DNA of 64,000 nucleotides from Candidatus Mesenet endosymbiont of Agriotes lineatus. GTDB lineage: Bacteria > Pseudomonadota > Alphaproteobacteria > Rickettsiales > Anaplasmataceae. Both the position numbers and the translations under genes were made by a program. Shown piece after piece: positions 26,686 to 40,620 of the stretch; position 1 is the stretch's first letter; every line of letters begins with the position of its first letter. The DNA lies in the NCBI RefSeq assembly GCF_964019585.1, contig NZ_OZ026454.1:1410811-1474810 (forward strand), in the 5' to 3' direction. The notes under the pieces were generated by a model that was given only the letters and a program-made list of their open reading frames with translations, did no database searches and was not told where the DNA came from.

Positions 26686-29600
26686 CTAAGGTTTTAAGCA
26701 TAATAGAGCAGAGTTACCTCCCATAGCAGTAGAATTTACGCTTATCACTTTCTCTACAGAAAAACGATGTAAATAATACGGTCCACCTGCTTTAGGGCCA
26801 GTACCTGATAAACCCCTTCCACCAAATGGTTGCATCTCAACTACCGCACCTATTTGATTCCTATTAATATAGATGTTACCTGCAGATATTTTACTGCTAA
26901 TATAATCAATATTGTTTTGTACACGGCTTTGCAGGGCAAATGTAAGGCCATACCCAGTGCTATTTATATCATCAATCACCTTATCAAGATGTGATTTTTC
27001 ATAGCGTATTATGTGCAAAATTGGTCCAAAAACTTCTTGTTTTAACTGCAAAATATCTTCTATCTCATAGGCATGAGGAGGAAAAAAATAACCATTATTA
27101 GAGTGATGTGATGTTTTACAAATGAGTTTCCCTATTTTTGGCATCTTTTTTGTATGCTGAGATAATATCTCAAGCGAATTTTTATCAATAATTGGTCCAA
27201 TATCAGTATTAAATAGCATTGGATCTCCAACCCTTAATTCTTCCATAGCACCACATATCATTTTTATTTGCCTGTCTGCTATATCATTTTGAATAAATAG
27301 GACCCTCAGTGAAGAACAGCGTTGACCGCTGCTACCAAAAGCAGAAAGTAAAACATCTGCTGTCACCTGTTCCAGAAGAACTGAACTATCTACTATCATA
27401 GCATTAAGCCCACCAGTTTCAGCAATCAGTGGAGATATAGGGCCTTCCCTTTCAGCTAACATTTTATTGATTAAAAATGCAGTTTGCGTTGAACCAGTAA
27501 AAGCAACATCAGCAATTTTTTTGTTAGGTATTAAAGTCCTTCCTAAAAATTCACCATCTCCTGGAAGTAAACTTAGTGCATTTTGTGGTATTCCAGCATC
27601 AAGAAGTATCTTGATTGCTTCATAAGCAATGATAGGCGTTTGTTCTGCTGGCTTCGCTAAAACAGTGTTACCAGCTACAAGTGCAGCAGCAACTTGTCCA
27701 ATAAATATAGCAAGTGGAAAATTCCAAGGCGATATGCATAAAAAAACTCCCCTTCCTTCAAATAAAATAAAATTATCCTCACCGGCAATGCCTGGAAGCA
27801 CCTTTGGTTCACTTAGATCATTTTTTGCAACAGCCGCATAATAACGTAGAAAATCTATTGCTTCTCTAACTTCTGCAATTGCATCACTTACAGTTTTACC
27901 AGCTTCTACTATAAGTAAGTAAATTAGTTTTAGCATGCTTTCGCCTTCTATTAAATCAGCTGCTTTTTCTAAGCATTCTGCACGGCTTTGTACTTTGGTA
28001 TTCTTCCAGTCAGGCCATGCATGATATGCTATATCTAAAGCTTCCAAGGCTTGTTTTTTATTTGTATCTGATACATATCCAACAACATGTTCCAATCTTG
28101 CTGGATTTATAACTTGTGCATTACTTGAATCAGAAAATTGACCACTTACTATTGGCCCAACTTGCCATTGCGTGTTAGCAAAGCTTTTTATACCTTCTTC
28201 TATTTTTAGCATAGATAAGGAATCGTTTATATCTATACCAGAGGAACTCTTTCTTTTTGGAATAATATTTTTAGGTAAAGGAATACTTGGATGAGGCTCA
28301 TAATTAAAACTTTTTGCTTTATCTATTGGATCTGCAACTAACTCTTCAACATCAACCTCTGGGTTGTTTATTTGATTAATAAAAGAACTACTCGCTCCAT
28401 TTTCAAACAAACATCTAATTAAGTAACATAACAGATTATCATGGCTACCAATTGGAGCATAAATACGGCAATTTATATTACTGGCTAGTTCTGATGTTAT
28501 GTAGTCATACAAATTCTTTCCCATTCCATAAAGACGCTGAAACTCAAAACCTGAATGATCTTTATCAGCGAGCTCAATAATAGCGGAAAGCGTGTGGGCA
28601 TTGTGAGTAGCAAAGCAGGGATAAAAACTGTTTTCTTTACTCAAAAGCTTTTGCGCACATGCAAGATACGAAACATCTGTGTAGGCTTTTCTAGTGAAAA
28701 CTGGATAGTCATCAAGTCCAAGCTCTTGTGCATTTTTTATCTCAAAGTCCCAGTATGCACCTTTTACAAGCCTTACCATAACTTTATGTTTAGATCTAAT
28801 GGCAACATCTTCAATAAAATCTAATACTGATAAGGCACGTTTTTGATAAGCCTGCACTGCAAACCCAAGACCTTCCCATCCATTTAGCGATTCATCTAAG
28901 CGCAAAGCTTCAAAAATAATTAGTGAGGCTTCAAGCCTTTTTGCTTCTTCTGCATCTACACATAAGGAAATATCATATTTCTTTGCAGCACAGCAAAGTT
29001 CTAAAACTTTAGGTATCATCTCGCTCTTAATGCGATCAAGCTGAGTAAACTCATAACGCGGATGAAGAGCAGATAACTTTATCGATATGCCATCTGATTT
29101 AAAAGGGCTTTTTGCATTTGCAGCGCTGCCGATAACCTTTATTGCATGCATATATAAATTGAAATAATCATTTGCACTCTCAGCAGTATACGCAGCTTCA
29201 CCCAGCATGTCGTAAGAATATAAAGCTTTGTTTTTACTAGATTCTACAGTTTCTAAAGCTTCTTCTATTGTTTCTCCTACAATAAAATGTTTACCAAGCA
29301 TCGATACAAATTGAGTAACAGCTCTACGAATAATAGGCTCACCAAACCTTTTAATGAGATTATTAACTATATTATACCACTTTGAATCCTCAACATCTTG
29401 AGTAAGTATATTTTTTCCTGTAGCGAGAGCCCAAGTTGATGCGTTTACAAATAAAGAAGAGGATCTTTTTGCACGTTTATTCCACTGACAACTTATAATT
29501 TTGTCCTTAATCAGCTCATCTATTGTACAATTGTCTGGTATACGAAGCAACGATTCAGCAAGGCACATCAAGGCTATACCCTCATCACTTGTAAGTGAAT

Positions 29601-29811
29601 ACTCCTGTATAAATGCGTCAACAATATTCAATTTACTATCTTTGATTTTTTCAATTATCTGTTTTGCGGTGCTGTAGATTCTAGTTTTTGATTCGTTGTT
29701 AATATCGATGCTTTCAACAAGGCAACGAATATGGCTCTTCTCATTAACACAATAAAGCTTCTGAATATGCTTTCTGATTTCACTTGAAACAAAAGCAGAG
29801 TTATCAAACAT
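26686..29811 (-). CDS. putA: Bifunctional proline dehydrogenase / L-glutamate gamma-semialdehyde dehydrogenase
   Basis: PutA oxidises proline to glutamate in two steps, an FAD-dependent dehydrogenase feeding electrons to quinone and an NAD-dependent aldehyde dehydrogenase. The 1041-residue protein has the PRODH barrel (about 180-450), with SIKLSALHPRYE, RLVKGAYWD and ATHNAHT. The ALDH domain (about 540-1010) has ISPWNFPLAIF, AETGGLNAMIVD and the catalytic cysteine in SSGQRCSS. The C-terminus has GRGLSGTGPKAGGPYYL. No N-terminal ribbon-helix-helix repressor domain is visible, so it is the enzyme-only type. Proline and glutamate use fits an intracellular bacterium living on host amino acids. 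A charged lysine-rich start is intact. Confidence 0.96.
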   Translation of the reverse strand: MFDNSAFVSSEIRKHIQKLYCVNEKSHIRCLVESIDINNESKTRIYSTAKQIIEKIKDSKLNIVDAFIQEYSLTSDEGIALMCLAESLLRIPDNCTIDELIKDKIISCQWNKRAKRSSSLFVNASTWALATGKNILTQDVEDSKWYNIVNNLIKRFGEPIIRRAVTQFVSMLGKHFIVGETIEEALETVESSKNKALYSYDMLGEAAYTAESANDYFNLYMHAIKVIGSAANAKSPFKSDGISIKLSALHPRYEFTQLDRIKSEMIPKVLELCCAAKKYDISLCVDAEEAKRLEASLIIFEALRLDESLNGWEGLGFAVQAYQKRALSVLDFIEDVAIRSKHKVMVRLVKGAYWDFEIKNAQELGLDDYPVFTRKAYTDVSYLACAQKLLSKENSFYPCFATHNAHTLSAIIELADKDHSGFEFQRLYGMGKNLYDYITSELASNINCRIYAPIGSHDNLLCYLIRCLFENGASSSFINQINNPEVDVEELVADPIDKAKSFNYEPHPSIPLPKNIIPKRKSSSGIDINDSLSMLKIEEGIKSFANTQWQVGPIVSGQFSDSSNAQVINPARLEHVVGYVSDTNKKQALEALDIAYHAWPDWKNTKVQSRAECLEKAADLIEGESMLKLIYLLIVEAGKTVSDAIAEVREAIDFLRYYAAVAKNDLSEPKVLPGIAGEDNFILFEGRGVFLCISPWNFPLAIFIGQVAAALVAGNTVLAKPAEQTPIIAYEAIKILLDAGIPQNALSLLPGDGEFLGRTLIPNKKIADVAFTGSTQTAFLINKMLAEREGPISPLIAETGGLNAMIVDSSVLLEQVTADVLLSAFGSSGQRCSSLRVLFIQNDIADRQIKMICGAMEELRVGDPMLFNTDIGPIIDKNSLEILSQHTKKMPKIGKLICKTSHHSNNGYFFPPHAYEIEDILQLKQEVFGPILHIIRYEKSHLDKVIDDINSTGYGLTFALQSRVQNNIDYISSKISAGNIYINRNQIGAVVEMQPFGGRGLSGTGPKAGGPYYLHRFSVEKVISVNSTAMGGNSALLCLKP

Positions 29812-29965
29812 AAAAAACCTCTACGAAACACATAATAAGAAATAAGCTATTTTACTTATGGCATCTAAGAAAAATTGAATATCAAGTTTTTACTAATTTG
29901 CATTTTATACTAAATTATATTTAGTGATAGTAAATTACACCTATCAATAACTGTGAGTAGTTAAA

Positions 29966-30769
29966 ATGATGACAAAAATAATGGGTATTCTAAATATTAC
30001 ACCAGATTCATTTTCAGATGGAGGAAAATTTTTAAACGGGGATGCTGCTTTAAAACATGCTGAGTATTTAATAGATAATGGTGTAAATATAATCGATATC
30101 GGTGCTGAATCAACAAGATCTGGAGCAATTCTTATAAGTGAAGAAGAGGAATGGGATCGTCTTGAGCCTGCATTACAAAAGATAATTGACATGGCTCATA
30201 AAGCAAAGATTGAAGTGAGTATAGATACAAATAAAGCAAAAATTGCAGAAAAGGCGATTAATGTTGGCGTTGATTATATTAATGATGTTAGTGGTACATA
30301 TGATAAAAAAATGGCAGATATCATATCTCAAAGTAAAACAAAGCTATTCTTGATGCATAACCTGGGTGTACCTGCAGATAAAAATAATATTCTTCCTAAA
30401 GGAGCTGATCCTATCCACGAATTAATAGAATGGTTTAAAAAACGTATTGCAGCTTTAAACAACCTAGGTATTACCAAAATAATTATCGATCCTGGTATAG
30501 GCTTTGGCAAGGATGCCGAGCAATCTTGGTATATTATTAACAATATAGATAAATTAAAAGCACTAAACTTCCCAATATGTGTTGGTCATTCACGTAAGTC
30601 TATGTTTCATATTTTGAATGAAAAACATAGTGATAATTATGAAATAGAAACACTTACAGTTTCAATTGTACTTGCGCAAAAAGAAATACAGTACATAAGA
30701 GTACACAACACAGCATTTCATCTGCAAGCGTTCAATGTGTTGGATAAGTTTGATAGCTCAAATGTGTAG
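29966..30769 (+). CDS. folP: Dihydropteroate synthase
   Basis: FolP joins p-aminobenzoate to 6-hydroxymethyl-dihydropterin diphosphate in folate synthesis. The 267-residue TIM barrel has MGILNITPDSFSDGG (6-20), DIGAESTRSGA, SIDTNKA, YINDVSG, IIDPGIGFGKD and VGHSRKSMF, covering the pterin- and pABA-binding loops. Length is typical (about 270-280). Start ATG 29966; an immediately following ATG is also possible. It is divergent from putA. About 120 bases after its end the decayed IS5 stretch begins. Identification is secure. Confidence 0.96.
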   Translation: MMTKIMGILNITPDSFSDGGKFLNGDAALKHAEYLIDNGVNIIDIGAESTRSGAILISEEEEWDRLEPALQKIIDMAHKAKIEVSIDTNKAKIAEKAINVGVDYINDVSGTYDKKMADIISQSKTKLFLMHNLGVPADKNNILPKGADPIHELIEWFKKRIAALNNLGITKIIIDPGIGFGKDAEQSWYIINNIDKLKALNFPICVGHSRKSMFHILNEKHSDNYEIETLTVSIVLAQKEIQYIRVHNTAFHLQAFNVLDKFDSSNV

Positions 30770-30889
30770 TTCTAAGAACATGTCTTGAAAGGACTTAAGT
30801 GGTTAATTTAGCAAGCATAACAGTAATCATATTAAAGAGGATATTAGTTTTTGAAGTAAGGGGAGAATGCTCTTACTCATACGCCTAAA

Positions 30890-31425
30890 ATTGGAGAGCC
30901 AAGCAAATCAACAATCCAACGCTTCGGTATAACCTCAAATCCTACAATATCAGCAGCTTTCTTGGCTATTGTGATCCTGTCTTGATTAAGCATCTATTTT
31001 TCAGGTTACCCTTGATCAGCAAATGTAATGTGGGTGTTTTCTGTTTTGCTTCTATCAAAAGATCTGAAGCTCCCTCGCGGTCTTGAATGCTTGCACTATC
31101 TACTGTAATATGACGTTTCTACCCTTTTGCCAGAATCATATCCTCTAGATCCCCTTTTTGAGTTGTTTTTACTGATTAACTATTCCTATTGAAGGTGTTT
31201 CATTTTTGCCAACTTTTACTAATTTCCAATTTGCCATTACCTGAGAAAATAATCATACACCGTTTTCCATGGCGGAAAATCCTTTGGCAGCATTCTCCAC
31301 TACCTCTCATTATATACCTCATCGCATTAATAATTATTCTGATATTGTGCTTTCTTCTATCGCTCCTTGTGCAACTTGTGGCTCTAAAATTTTCCATTCC
31401 TTGTCACTTATATCACCCATCCTAT
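30890..31425 (-). mobile_element. IS5-family (IS1031-like) transposase pseudogene
   Basis: Read leftward, pieces in different frames give MGDISDKEWKILEPQ, a WRMLPKDFPPW-like stretch (degraded), GYDSGKR, then ASIQDREGASDLLIEAKQ, and finally KRWIVDLL. These follow the order of IS5/IS1031-type transposases. Frameshifts and stops make it non-functional. With the following IS200 remnant it accounts for most of 30770-31907. Confidence 0.7.
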
Positions 31426-31589
31426 TCTTTGCTTACCTCATTGTATTCTTTTCTTTATGTAGTTAGCTTCAGCTTTAGTATTAGATCTACTTTAGTTTAT
31501 TTATAAACACAGCTCTCACAGTACGTTTGATTTCATGTAGTATTTTGTACTAAATACAGATATTTACAGGTGAAATAGCAGTAGAGAGA

Positions 31590-31925
31590 TTGTCAGAGAA
31601 ACATGTGCTACAAATTACGTAGATATTGTAACTGACCACCTACATATTCTATGCTGCCCCGTATAGCTCTATCCAGGTTAATACAATATATCAAAGGTAA
31701 GAGTAGTCGCAAGCTATTCCAAGAGTTTGAACAATTAAAAAAAAGATATTGGATCTATGGGCTAGAGGATATTTTGCTGTTACTGTTAGTAATATAAATT
31801 CTACAGATGTACAGAAATATATTGAAGAGCAAGAAGTTCATAATAAACATAATAACTTTAACATCTCTGAGTTTTAAAACTTGCTTTATAAGCTTTTCTT
31901 CAAACCTTTAGCTGGTGGTAATTGA
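31590..31925 (+). mobile_element. IS200/IS605 TnpA remnant with partial right-end hairpin
   Basis: Fragments on the plus strand read DHLHILC (HUH-type metal site), SRLIQYIKGKSSRKLFQEFEQLKKRYW, and in a shifted frame ARGYFAVTVSNINSTDVQKYIEEQE, with the nucleophile-region tyrosine, ending at a stop near 31877. TTTAGCTGGTGGT just downstream looks like half of the family's right-end hairpin. The start is degraded and frames are broken. A second remnant is on the minus strand at 47638-48010. Confidence 0.75.
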
Positions 31926-33185
31926 TCTACACTTGTCTATCAATACATCTACCCTTACTGAGATGCTTTTGACATTGACATCTGTAAGGACAGTGCTCAT
32001 TGTTTCCTGAATTTTTTTTGCTTCTTCTTTAAGAATTTTCATGCTATTAGACATTTTTTTTGCACAATTGAAAATTTTTTCTGTATAGTGCAATACTTTG
32101 CTCTTTATATCTTCATTTTTAAATCGTTTAGAACATCGAGTATCATACCATATCTTATTAATAATACCATCGTTTATCAAAATATTAATGGATTTAGTAA
32201 TATCCTCTAGTTCTAATTCATAACTACTTATACATTTTGTCATAAATTCCATCATCTCTATACCGTTAATCTTGTTTTGATCTATAGTACTGTTGCTTTG
32301 GAAGGTAAAAAGAATGATCATATATGCTATTCTACTATGAGTATCAATGTAGCGTTTCAATAGTCCAATACGTTCATCTGGCACATGTTTGATATTAGGT
32401 TGTACACATTTAGGAACAGTAGTAATACGATGATTTAAATAATCTATGTCCATGTTCATGTTATTCAAGTTGTCTATATGATGCAAAAAATCTGCATAAT
32501 TAAGACGCCTATTATTGCAATTATAATGATATGGATGATATGAAAAATACTCATTTGGTTCACCTTGTAAACCAAATTCAGGGTGCGCAATAGTACCATC
32601 ATCTTCAATATTATCTATAAAGGAATCTCTATCATGCTGTAGTATTAGTTGAATAAGCTTGGGATCATGAGTACCAAATGCAATGTTTAAAGTAGTTAGG
32701 ATCCCATGTGACAATAATTCAGTTTCTGCATAAACTGTGTTACCTTTGTCATCTTCAATAAATGAACAAATACCATAAAAGATTGTGTTTTTACCAGGGA
32801 TATTTATGATATCTAAAAAAGGTATATCCCTTACAATTTTAGTACCTTGTCTTAAAAGCATTCGAACAATATTAGTTCTTCCATAAAGAAGAGCTAGATG
32901 TAGGTGATTATATTCATGTATTACAATTCCTGAAGGAGAATCATTGATTTTATATTCTGCTTTTATTTTAGCTCCACCTTTAAGTAGAAAGTCAATCAAT
33001 TCAATACTACAGTTGTGCTTGATTGCTTTCCCTAAACTTGTTTTTTCTATGTGGTCTGCATCATTGACTATTCTATCACCACTATCTATAGCCCTTTTTA
33101 TAATATCAATACTCTTGCTTACAATGCCTTGATCTATAGTATTAACTTCTCTTGTATACGAATTTACAAGCATTTTCCCCACCAC
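31908..33185 (-). CDS. Ankyrin-repeat protein
   Basis: This 425-residue protein has ankyrin-type repeats in its N-terminal half, for example SLGKAIKHNCSIELIDFLLKGGAKI (about 50-74), HLHLALLYGRTNIVRMLLRQGTKI (about 94-117) and LNIAFGTHDPKLIQLILQHD. The C-terminal half is predicted helical and charged without recognised domains. No signal peptide or membrane segment is seen, unlike the ankyrin protein at 15394-16473. Its last codons lie next to the IS200 right-end sequence, so the C-terminus may have been altered by that element. Ankyrin proteins of Wolbachia are candidate type IV secretion substrates; that is family knowledge, not shown here. Confidence 0.8.
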   Translation of the reverse strand: MVGKMLVNSYTREVNTIDQGIVSKSIDIIKRAIDSGDRIVNDADHIEKTSLGKAIKHNCSIELIDFLLKGGAKIKAEYKINDSPSGIVIHEYNHLHLALLYGRTNIVRMLLRQGTKIVRDIPFLDIINIPGKNTIFYGICSFIEDDKGNTVYAETELLSHGILTTLNIAFGTHDPKLIQLILQHDRDSFIDNIEDDGTIAHPEFGLQGEPNEYFSYHPYHYNCNNRRLNYADFLHHIDNLNNMNMDIDYLNHRITTVPKCVQPNIKHVPDERIGLLKRYIDTHSRIAYMIILFTFQSNSTIDQNKINGIEMMEFMTKCISSYELELEDITKSINILINDGIINKIWYDTRCSKRFKNEDIKSKVLHYTEKIFNCAKKMSNSMKILKEEAKKIQETMSTVLTDVNVKSISVRVDVLIDKCRSITTS

Positions 33186-33264
33186 AAAAATTTATATGTT
33201 ATTTATAGTATATAAATTTTTAATTTCTTCTATGATTATTTAGTAAAACTTTACATATGTTAGT

Positions 33265-33740
33265 GGTTTGCAAGAGCTATTTGTAACAACTCTTTAGCAT
33301 TTTTCTTCACAGGTAAAGGGGAATTTTCATCATTTATTATTGAATTTAATATATTAATTGCATATCTAACTTCATTATCCTTCAATTTATGAATAGCATT
33401 AACTTCTTTAATAGAGGAGCTATATACTTCATTTGTTAATGAGTTATAAGCTGGTTGCTGATTTTCTCGGTTTAGTCAATACCATAGCTCTGAAATACTC
33501 TGCAAGTTGCTTTAATATGGAAGAAAATTTATTATTCTAGCAAGGCTTGAATACATATCAAGCATTTTAGCTAAGTCTCTTTTATTACTATAAATATTTG
33601 CTAGTTTAAATTGAACAAGGTATTTATAATTTAAATTCCCTTGTAATACTTTTATAATGAATTTAATGTCTCGTCTTTGTCAATGTTAGTAAAAACTACA
33701 TCATACATCACATTGCCAGTCTCAATTGAAGTTTGTTCTT
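33265..33740 (-). pseudogene. Decayed gene, unrecognised (helical, TPR-like in part)
   Basis: On the minus strand, overlapping frames give coherent pieces: TSIETGNVMYDVVFTN, LAKMLDMYSSLARI and NSLTNEVYSSSIKEVNAIHKLKDNEVRYAINILNS, ending with KKNAKELLQIAL. They are broken by stops and frameshifts. The helical, repeat-like character recalls tetratricopeptide proteins, but no firm family can be named. The rest of the stretch up to the 16S gene is AT-rich spacer. Confidence 0.5.
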
Positions 33741-33918
33741 TTTGTTAAAACCCCACAAAAGTGACAAGGTTAATAAAAAAGTGGTTAGTATAAAAAAATC
33801 GTAAGAGATATAACCTTCCTAAAATTTACCATAATTAATTTAAAAATTTTATAACCTTATAGATATATCGTTCTGATGTAGTCAATTTCTGAAATATAAA
33901 AAAATATAATTAAATATA

Positions 33919-33945
33919 TTGACATAAATTAATATTACTTATTTA
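33919..33945 (+). promoter_or_regulatory. Candidate 16S rRNA promoter
   Basis: A perfect TTGACA (33919-33924) is followed after 15 bases by TATTTA (33940-33945) in a very AT-rich context about 145 bases before the 16S gene. Spacing is on the short side, so this is only a candidate. Confidence 0.3.
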
Positions 33946-34090
33946 CTTAAAAAAGTAATTTTGTTGTTTGATTAGTAAATTTGAGAATAGAAATAAAGGC
34001 AGTGGTGCAAAGCAAATATTTTTTGTACACCAATGCTATTATTTTAGTTTTGGTTTGAGTACAGCACTTAAGTCATTTTGATTTAAGTTT

Positions 34091-35595
<1,505 letters not shown>

Positions 35596-35690
35596 GCTTT
35601 ATGTGTAGTTTATTTATTATTTTATTGATAATGTAAATTATACGATGTGCCACTGTCTTTTTTTCTATTTTGTTGTAAAATCAATATGTT

Positions 35691-36068
35691 ATGGTGAGGC
35701 CTCTTTCTCCATATCTTCAGGTGCTGCGTAAGATGCAAATTACTAGTTTGCTTTCTATATCTCATAGGGTAAGTGGCGTGTTTTTATTTTTTGGTGTCTT
35801 ATTTTACTCTTGGTGTTTTGCATTGTATGTTTTTTTTACTGACTTTGTGATTGCATTTTCTTCTCGTCAATGTTTTATTTTAATTAACAAAGCTTTTACT
35901 TTTCTATTTTTATCTTCTTTTACCTACCATTTTTTTAATGGTATACGCCATTTACTGTGGGATTTTGGTATAAATCTTACCAATAAAGGAGTGTCAATTA
36001 CAGGTGTAATAGTAGTAGTTTTGTTTTTGCTTTCTACTCTTTCTTTAGCTTTTTTAGTTTTTTACTAA
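35691..36068 (+). CDS. sdhC: Succinate dehydrogenase cytochrome b556 subunit
   Basis: SdhC is a membrane-anchor subunit of complex II, carrying heme b and part of the quinone site. The 125-residue protein has the family N-terminus RPLSPYLQVLRK, then SISHRVSGVFLFFGV with a conserved Ser/His/Arg cluster, and HFFNGIRHLLWDFG in the third membrane region, which holds the likely heme-ligand histidine. Three membrane helices are predictable. sdhD follows after 3 bases. The catalytic subunits sdhA and sdhB are not in this window. It is the first protein gene after the 16S gene. Confidence 0.93.
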   Translation: MVRPLSPYLQVLRKMQITSLLSISHRVSGVFLFFGVLFYSWCFALYVFFTDFVIAFSSRQCFILINKAFTFLFLSSFTYHFFNGIRHLLWDFGINLTNKGVSITGVIVVVLFLLSTLSLAFLVFY

Positions 36069-36071
36069 ACT

Positions 36072-36413
36072 ATGAAAAACCCTATTTATCATTGGTGGTT
36101 TCAACGTTTGTCAGCTGCTATTATGCTATGTTTATTTCCATGGTTTATATACATTTTTACTCATCTATTTACCATTCAAGGTAAACAGCAAATTGCTCAC
36201 TTCATTTTATCTCATCCATTGCAAGTTTTAATTTTTTTTGTGTTATTATTTTTAGCGCTTTGGCATGCTGTTTTAGGGATGCAAGTCATTTTTGAAGATT
36301 ATGTTTATAATATAAAAGTAAGGTCCTTACTTAATATTTCTAATAAAGTAGTGTCTATCATTACGTTTCTAGCAGTACTAGTTGCTTTTATTTATTTCCT
36401 TTATAGGAATTAG
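36072..36413 (+). CDS. sdhD: Succinate dehydrogenase membrane anchor subunit
   Basis: SdhD pairs with SdhC to anchor complex II in the inner membrane. The 113-residue protein has the N-terminal WWFQRLSAAIML motif typical of alphaproteobacterial SdhD, then three hydrophobic helices. ALWHAVLGMQVIFEDYV lies in the middle, where the histidine is a heme-ligand candidate and DY belongs to the quinone region. It follows sdhC by 3 bases, so the two are co-transcribed and probably coupled in translation. Confidence 0.92.
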   Translation: MKNPIYHWWFQRLSAAIMLCLFPWFIYIFTHLFTIQGKQQIAHFILSHPLQVLIFFVLLFLALWHAVLGMQVIFEDYVYNIKVRSLLNISNKVVSIITFLAVLVAFIYFLYRN

Positions 36414-36472
36414 TATTAATTGATTATTAATCAAACATTATGTAAAATTAATATAATTTATATCAATTAATT

Positions 36473-37687
36473 ATGTCAAAAATAGGGGATACTCTTTCAT
36501 CCTTATACGGTGGATATAAAAAGTTTAGTCTTCATAGGAATAAATTCTTTTCTTACAGATATTTTATACGTAACTATGATGAAGCTGAAGAAATTTACGT
36601 TGATGATGGAAGACGTGAAATTCTTTATAATGGAAAAGAATGCTATTTCCCTAAAGAAATTCCAAACGATTTTCAGCCATTAAAATATAATTATTTTTGG
36701 GATGGAAAACATAGACACCCTATTGAACTACCAGGACGTTATGGCCAATCTTATAATGGCAACACTATATATGCAATGCCTTTTGTAGATATGGCAATTT
36801 CTTCAGAGCAGCAGAAGATTTTTGGCTTCAACAAAGAAGAGTTAAAAAATAAAACTATAGTAATTGAAGTTGATAAAAATGGTAATGTTGTCTTACCTGA
36901 ACCTGATAAAGCTTTATACTACTCTTTTTCTGGTGGTATAAAACCCACTTCTTTTCGAGTTGTTGATCGCAAAACTAATGAGACAAGATGGTTACCATCA
37001 CTTATAATGCTACCATTTAATTTAGGTGGTGCTGCATGTAGTTTTGTTTGCGGGATAGCTGGCGGAATTTTAAATAAAATAGGAGGTGGATTATTTTTAA
37101 ATATTGCTAAGCATATATCGAAAGGCCTTGATGATGAGATTAGCGCAAATAAGAACGGTGTTCTTAAATCAAATCAAAGATTACTTAAAACATGCTCTGC
37201 TTTTGTTTTTGAATCTTTAGCTTCGCTCTTTATTGCAACTGGTAGTGCAATTGAAGGTACTGGGCGTACTGCAGATGCATTGCTTAGAACTCCAAACCTC
37301 ATATTTCATCATGATGACTTAGATCGCAAAGCCACTTGGGCTAATATTAAATCTTCATTTATTAGTACTTATTATGATTTATCCAGCATAAAAAAACATG
37401 CTACAAGTTCATTTCAAGCTTGCAAAGTACGTACAGATGGTGACGTAGAGAAACTGCAAGAAATAAAAGGTATCAATACTAATAAAGATACCGATGATAA
37501 AGTAAATAAACAAAAACATAATAACCGGAATATATCTCATAAAGAAGTAGGAGAAATCAGCCAAGATTTAAGAGATATGTCACAACAATCAACTATAGCT
37601 GTTGGAACAAAAAAAGGATTAGATAATAGTCATCAACAAAAGATTACTGCAGGTAGAAGTGAATCACAAACAACTCGTAGCTGTTGA
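36473..37687 (+). CDS. Unknown Wolbachia-type protein (404 aa)
   Basis: I do not recognise a family. The N-terminal half (1-175) is soluble, rich in aromatic and charged residues (YVDDGRREILYNGKECYFP). The middle (about 178-212) is hydrophobic and glycine-rich (LGGAACSFVCGIAGGILNKIGGG), and a second mildly hydrophobic segment lies near 245-262. The last about 80 residues are polar, Lys/Gln/Ser-rich and likely disordered, ending RSESQTTRSC. No N-terminal signal is seen. The long hydrophilic tail is the kind of C-terminus found on type IV secretion substrates, but that is speculation. The gene lies alone between sdhD and the convergent ligA. Confidence 0.7.
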   Translation: MSKIGDTLSSLYGGYKKFSLHRNKFFSYRYFIRNYDEAEEIYVDDGRREILYNGKECYFPKEIPNDFQPLKYNYFWDGKHRHPIELPGRYGQSYNGNTIYAMPFVDMAISSEQQKIFGFNKEELKNKTIVIEVDKNGNVVLPEPDKALYYSFSGGIKPTSFRVVDRKTNETRWLPSLIMLPFNLGGAACSFVCGIAGGILNKIGGGLFLNIAKHISKGLDDEISANKNGVLKSNQRLLKTCSAFVFESLASLFIATGSAIEGTGRTADALLRTPNLIFHHDDLDRKATWANIKSSFISTYYDLSSIKKHATSSFQACKVRTDGDVEKLQEIKGINTNKDTDDKVNKQKHNNRNISHKEVGEISQDLRDMSQQSTIAVGTKKGLDNSHQQKITAGRSESQTTRSC

Positions 37688-37727
37688 TTTTAGCAAAAAA
37701 TCATATAATTTGATATGTTTTTATATT

Positions 37728-40470
<2,743 letters not shown>

Positions 40471-40473
40471 TAT

Positions 40474-40506
40474 TTATTCTAAGTGTCAGATCAAGTTTTA
40501 TTTAGT
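40474..40506. repeat. 33-bp repeat, copy 1 (also at 61110-61142)
   Basis: A 33-bp block containing AAGTGTCAGATCAAGTTTTA is identical at 40474-40506 and 61110-61142. Here it separates the decayed gene from the glycosyltransferase-like fragment. The exact match in otherwise unrelated AT-rich debris suggests the end of a mobile element. Confidence 0.8.
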
Positions 40507-40620
40507 GCAATTTAGAAAATACTATATTTTGTAGCACAGAATTATTTGGCCCACTTACAGCCATTATTGCATTTTCCAATCCATTACCAGATTGAGATAG
40601 TAAAATATCTTAAGAAATTT

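Noticed and set aside
31189..31506. Plus-strand 105-residue hydrophobic frame
   Set aside because: It is the antisense of the IS5 pseudogene; hydrophobicity comes from AT-rich codons.
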